A DNA stretch of 6,222 bases. Origin: Candidatus Staskawiczbacteria bacterium. GTDB lineage: Bacteria > Patescibacteriota > Minisyncoccia > Minisyncoccales > Staskawiczbacteraceae. The translations under genes and the position numbers were made by a program. This document shows, piece after piece, positions 6,207 to 6,222 of the stretch (the stretch's first letter is position 1; every line of letters starts with the position of its first letter). The notes under the pieces are model-generated. The model did no database searches. It was not told where the DNA came from and was given only the letters and a program-made list of their open reading frames with translations. The stretch is from the NCBI GenBank assembly GCA_026395275.1, contig JAPLZA010000092.1, forward strand, positions 9,406 to 15,627. Reading direction: 5' to 3'.

Positions 6207-6222
6207 TCTTGACAACATAATA

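Noticed and set aside
5807..6218. Two minus-strand open frames (67 and 76 codons) overlapping the 5' part of leuS in other frames
   Set aside because: Both lie within the conserved LeuRS N-terminus in shifted frames and have no family resemblance; the leuS frame explains the region.
1..6222. Possible UGA recoding (genetic code 25) as in Gracilibacteria/Absconditabacteria
   Set aside because: All six reading frames are intact under the standard bacterial code, with no in-frame TGA at expected glycine positions, and every visible stop is TAA.
1..6222. CRISPR arrays, tRNA or rRNA genes, insertion sequences, phage or defence genes
   Set aside because: No regularly spaced repeats, cloverleaf-like segments, transposase or nuclease motifs were seen; nearly every base is accounted for by conserved protein-coding genes.

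Overview
The window is a single, very compact block of genes, all on the minus strand, from an AT-rich bacterial genome (roughly one third G+C by eye). Transcription runs from right to left. The organism looks like a member of the Candidate Phyla Radiation / Patescibacteria (Parcubacteria-like). This is inferred from: Lys/Ile/Asn-rich proteins; LeuRS motif variants I associate with that group (TTRIDT, ADAHDKRD, MPNWAGSNWYF, DWYNGGMEHTT); an EMIPSEN-type serine hydroxymethyltransferase; almost no space between genes; weak or absent Shine-Dalgarno sequences; and an in-frame palindromic insert encoding SAFAKASADK, a peptide I recall recurring in such genomes. No database search was possible, so the lineage is a judgement. 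All five visible stop codons are TAA and no reading frame is broken by TGA, so UGA-glycine recoding (Gracilibacteria/Absconditabacteria) is not indicated.

Layout in transcription order: a 57-base upstream strip with a candidate extended -10 promoter; leuS (leucyl-tRNA synthetase, 820 aa); iorA and iorB (two-subunit indolepyruvate:ferredoxin-type 2-oxoacid oxidoreductase); a 247-aa sugar-1-phosphate nucleotidyltransferase; tsaC (threonylcarbamoyl-AMP synthase for tRNA t6A37); and the first 72 codons of glyA (serine hydroxymethyltransferase), cut by the left edge. Junctions are 0 bp (leuS/iorA), 8 bp overlap (iorA/iorB), 8 bp overlap (iorB/nucleotidyltransferase), 23 bp overlap (nucleotidyltransferase/tsaC) and 1 bp gap (tsaC/glyA). 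This strongly suggests one polycistronic unit with translational coupling.

The genes do not form one pathway. leuS and tsaC serve translation. glyA links serine/glycine to one-carbon units. iorAB oxidises 2-oxoacids from amino acids to acyl-CoA and reduced ferredoxin. The nucleotidyltransferase activates a sugar for the cell envelope or glycans. The most notable points are the palindromic, GC-rich, stop-free insertion inside leuS, and an IorA that ends before the usual C-terminal ferredoxin domain while keeping four cysteines that could hold one proximal cluster. Nothing else in the window looks like a mobile element, defence system, CRISPR array or RNA gene.
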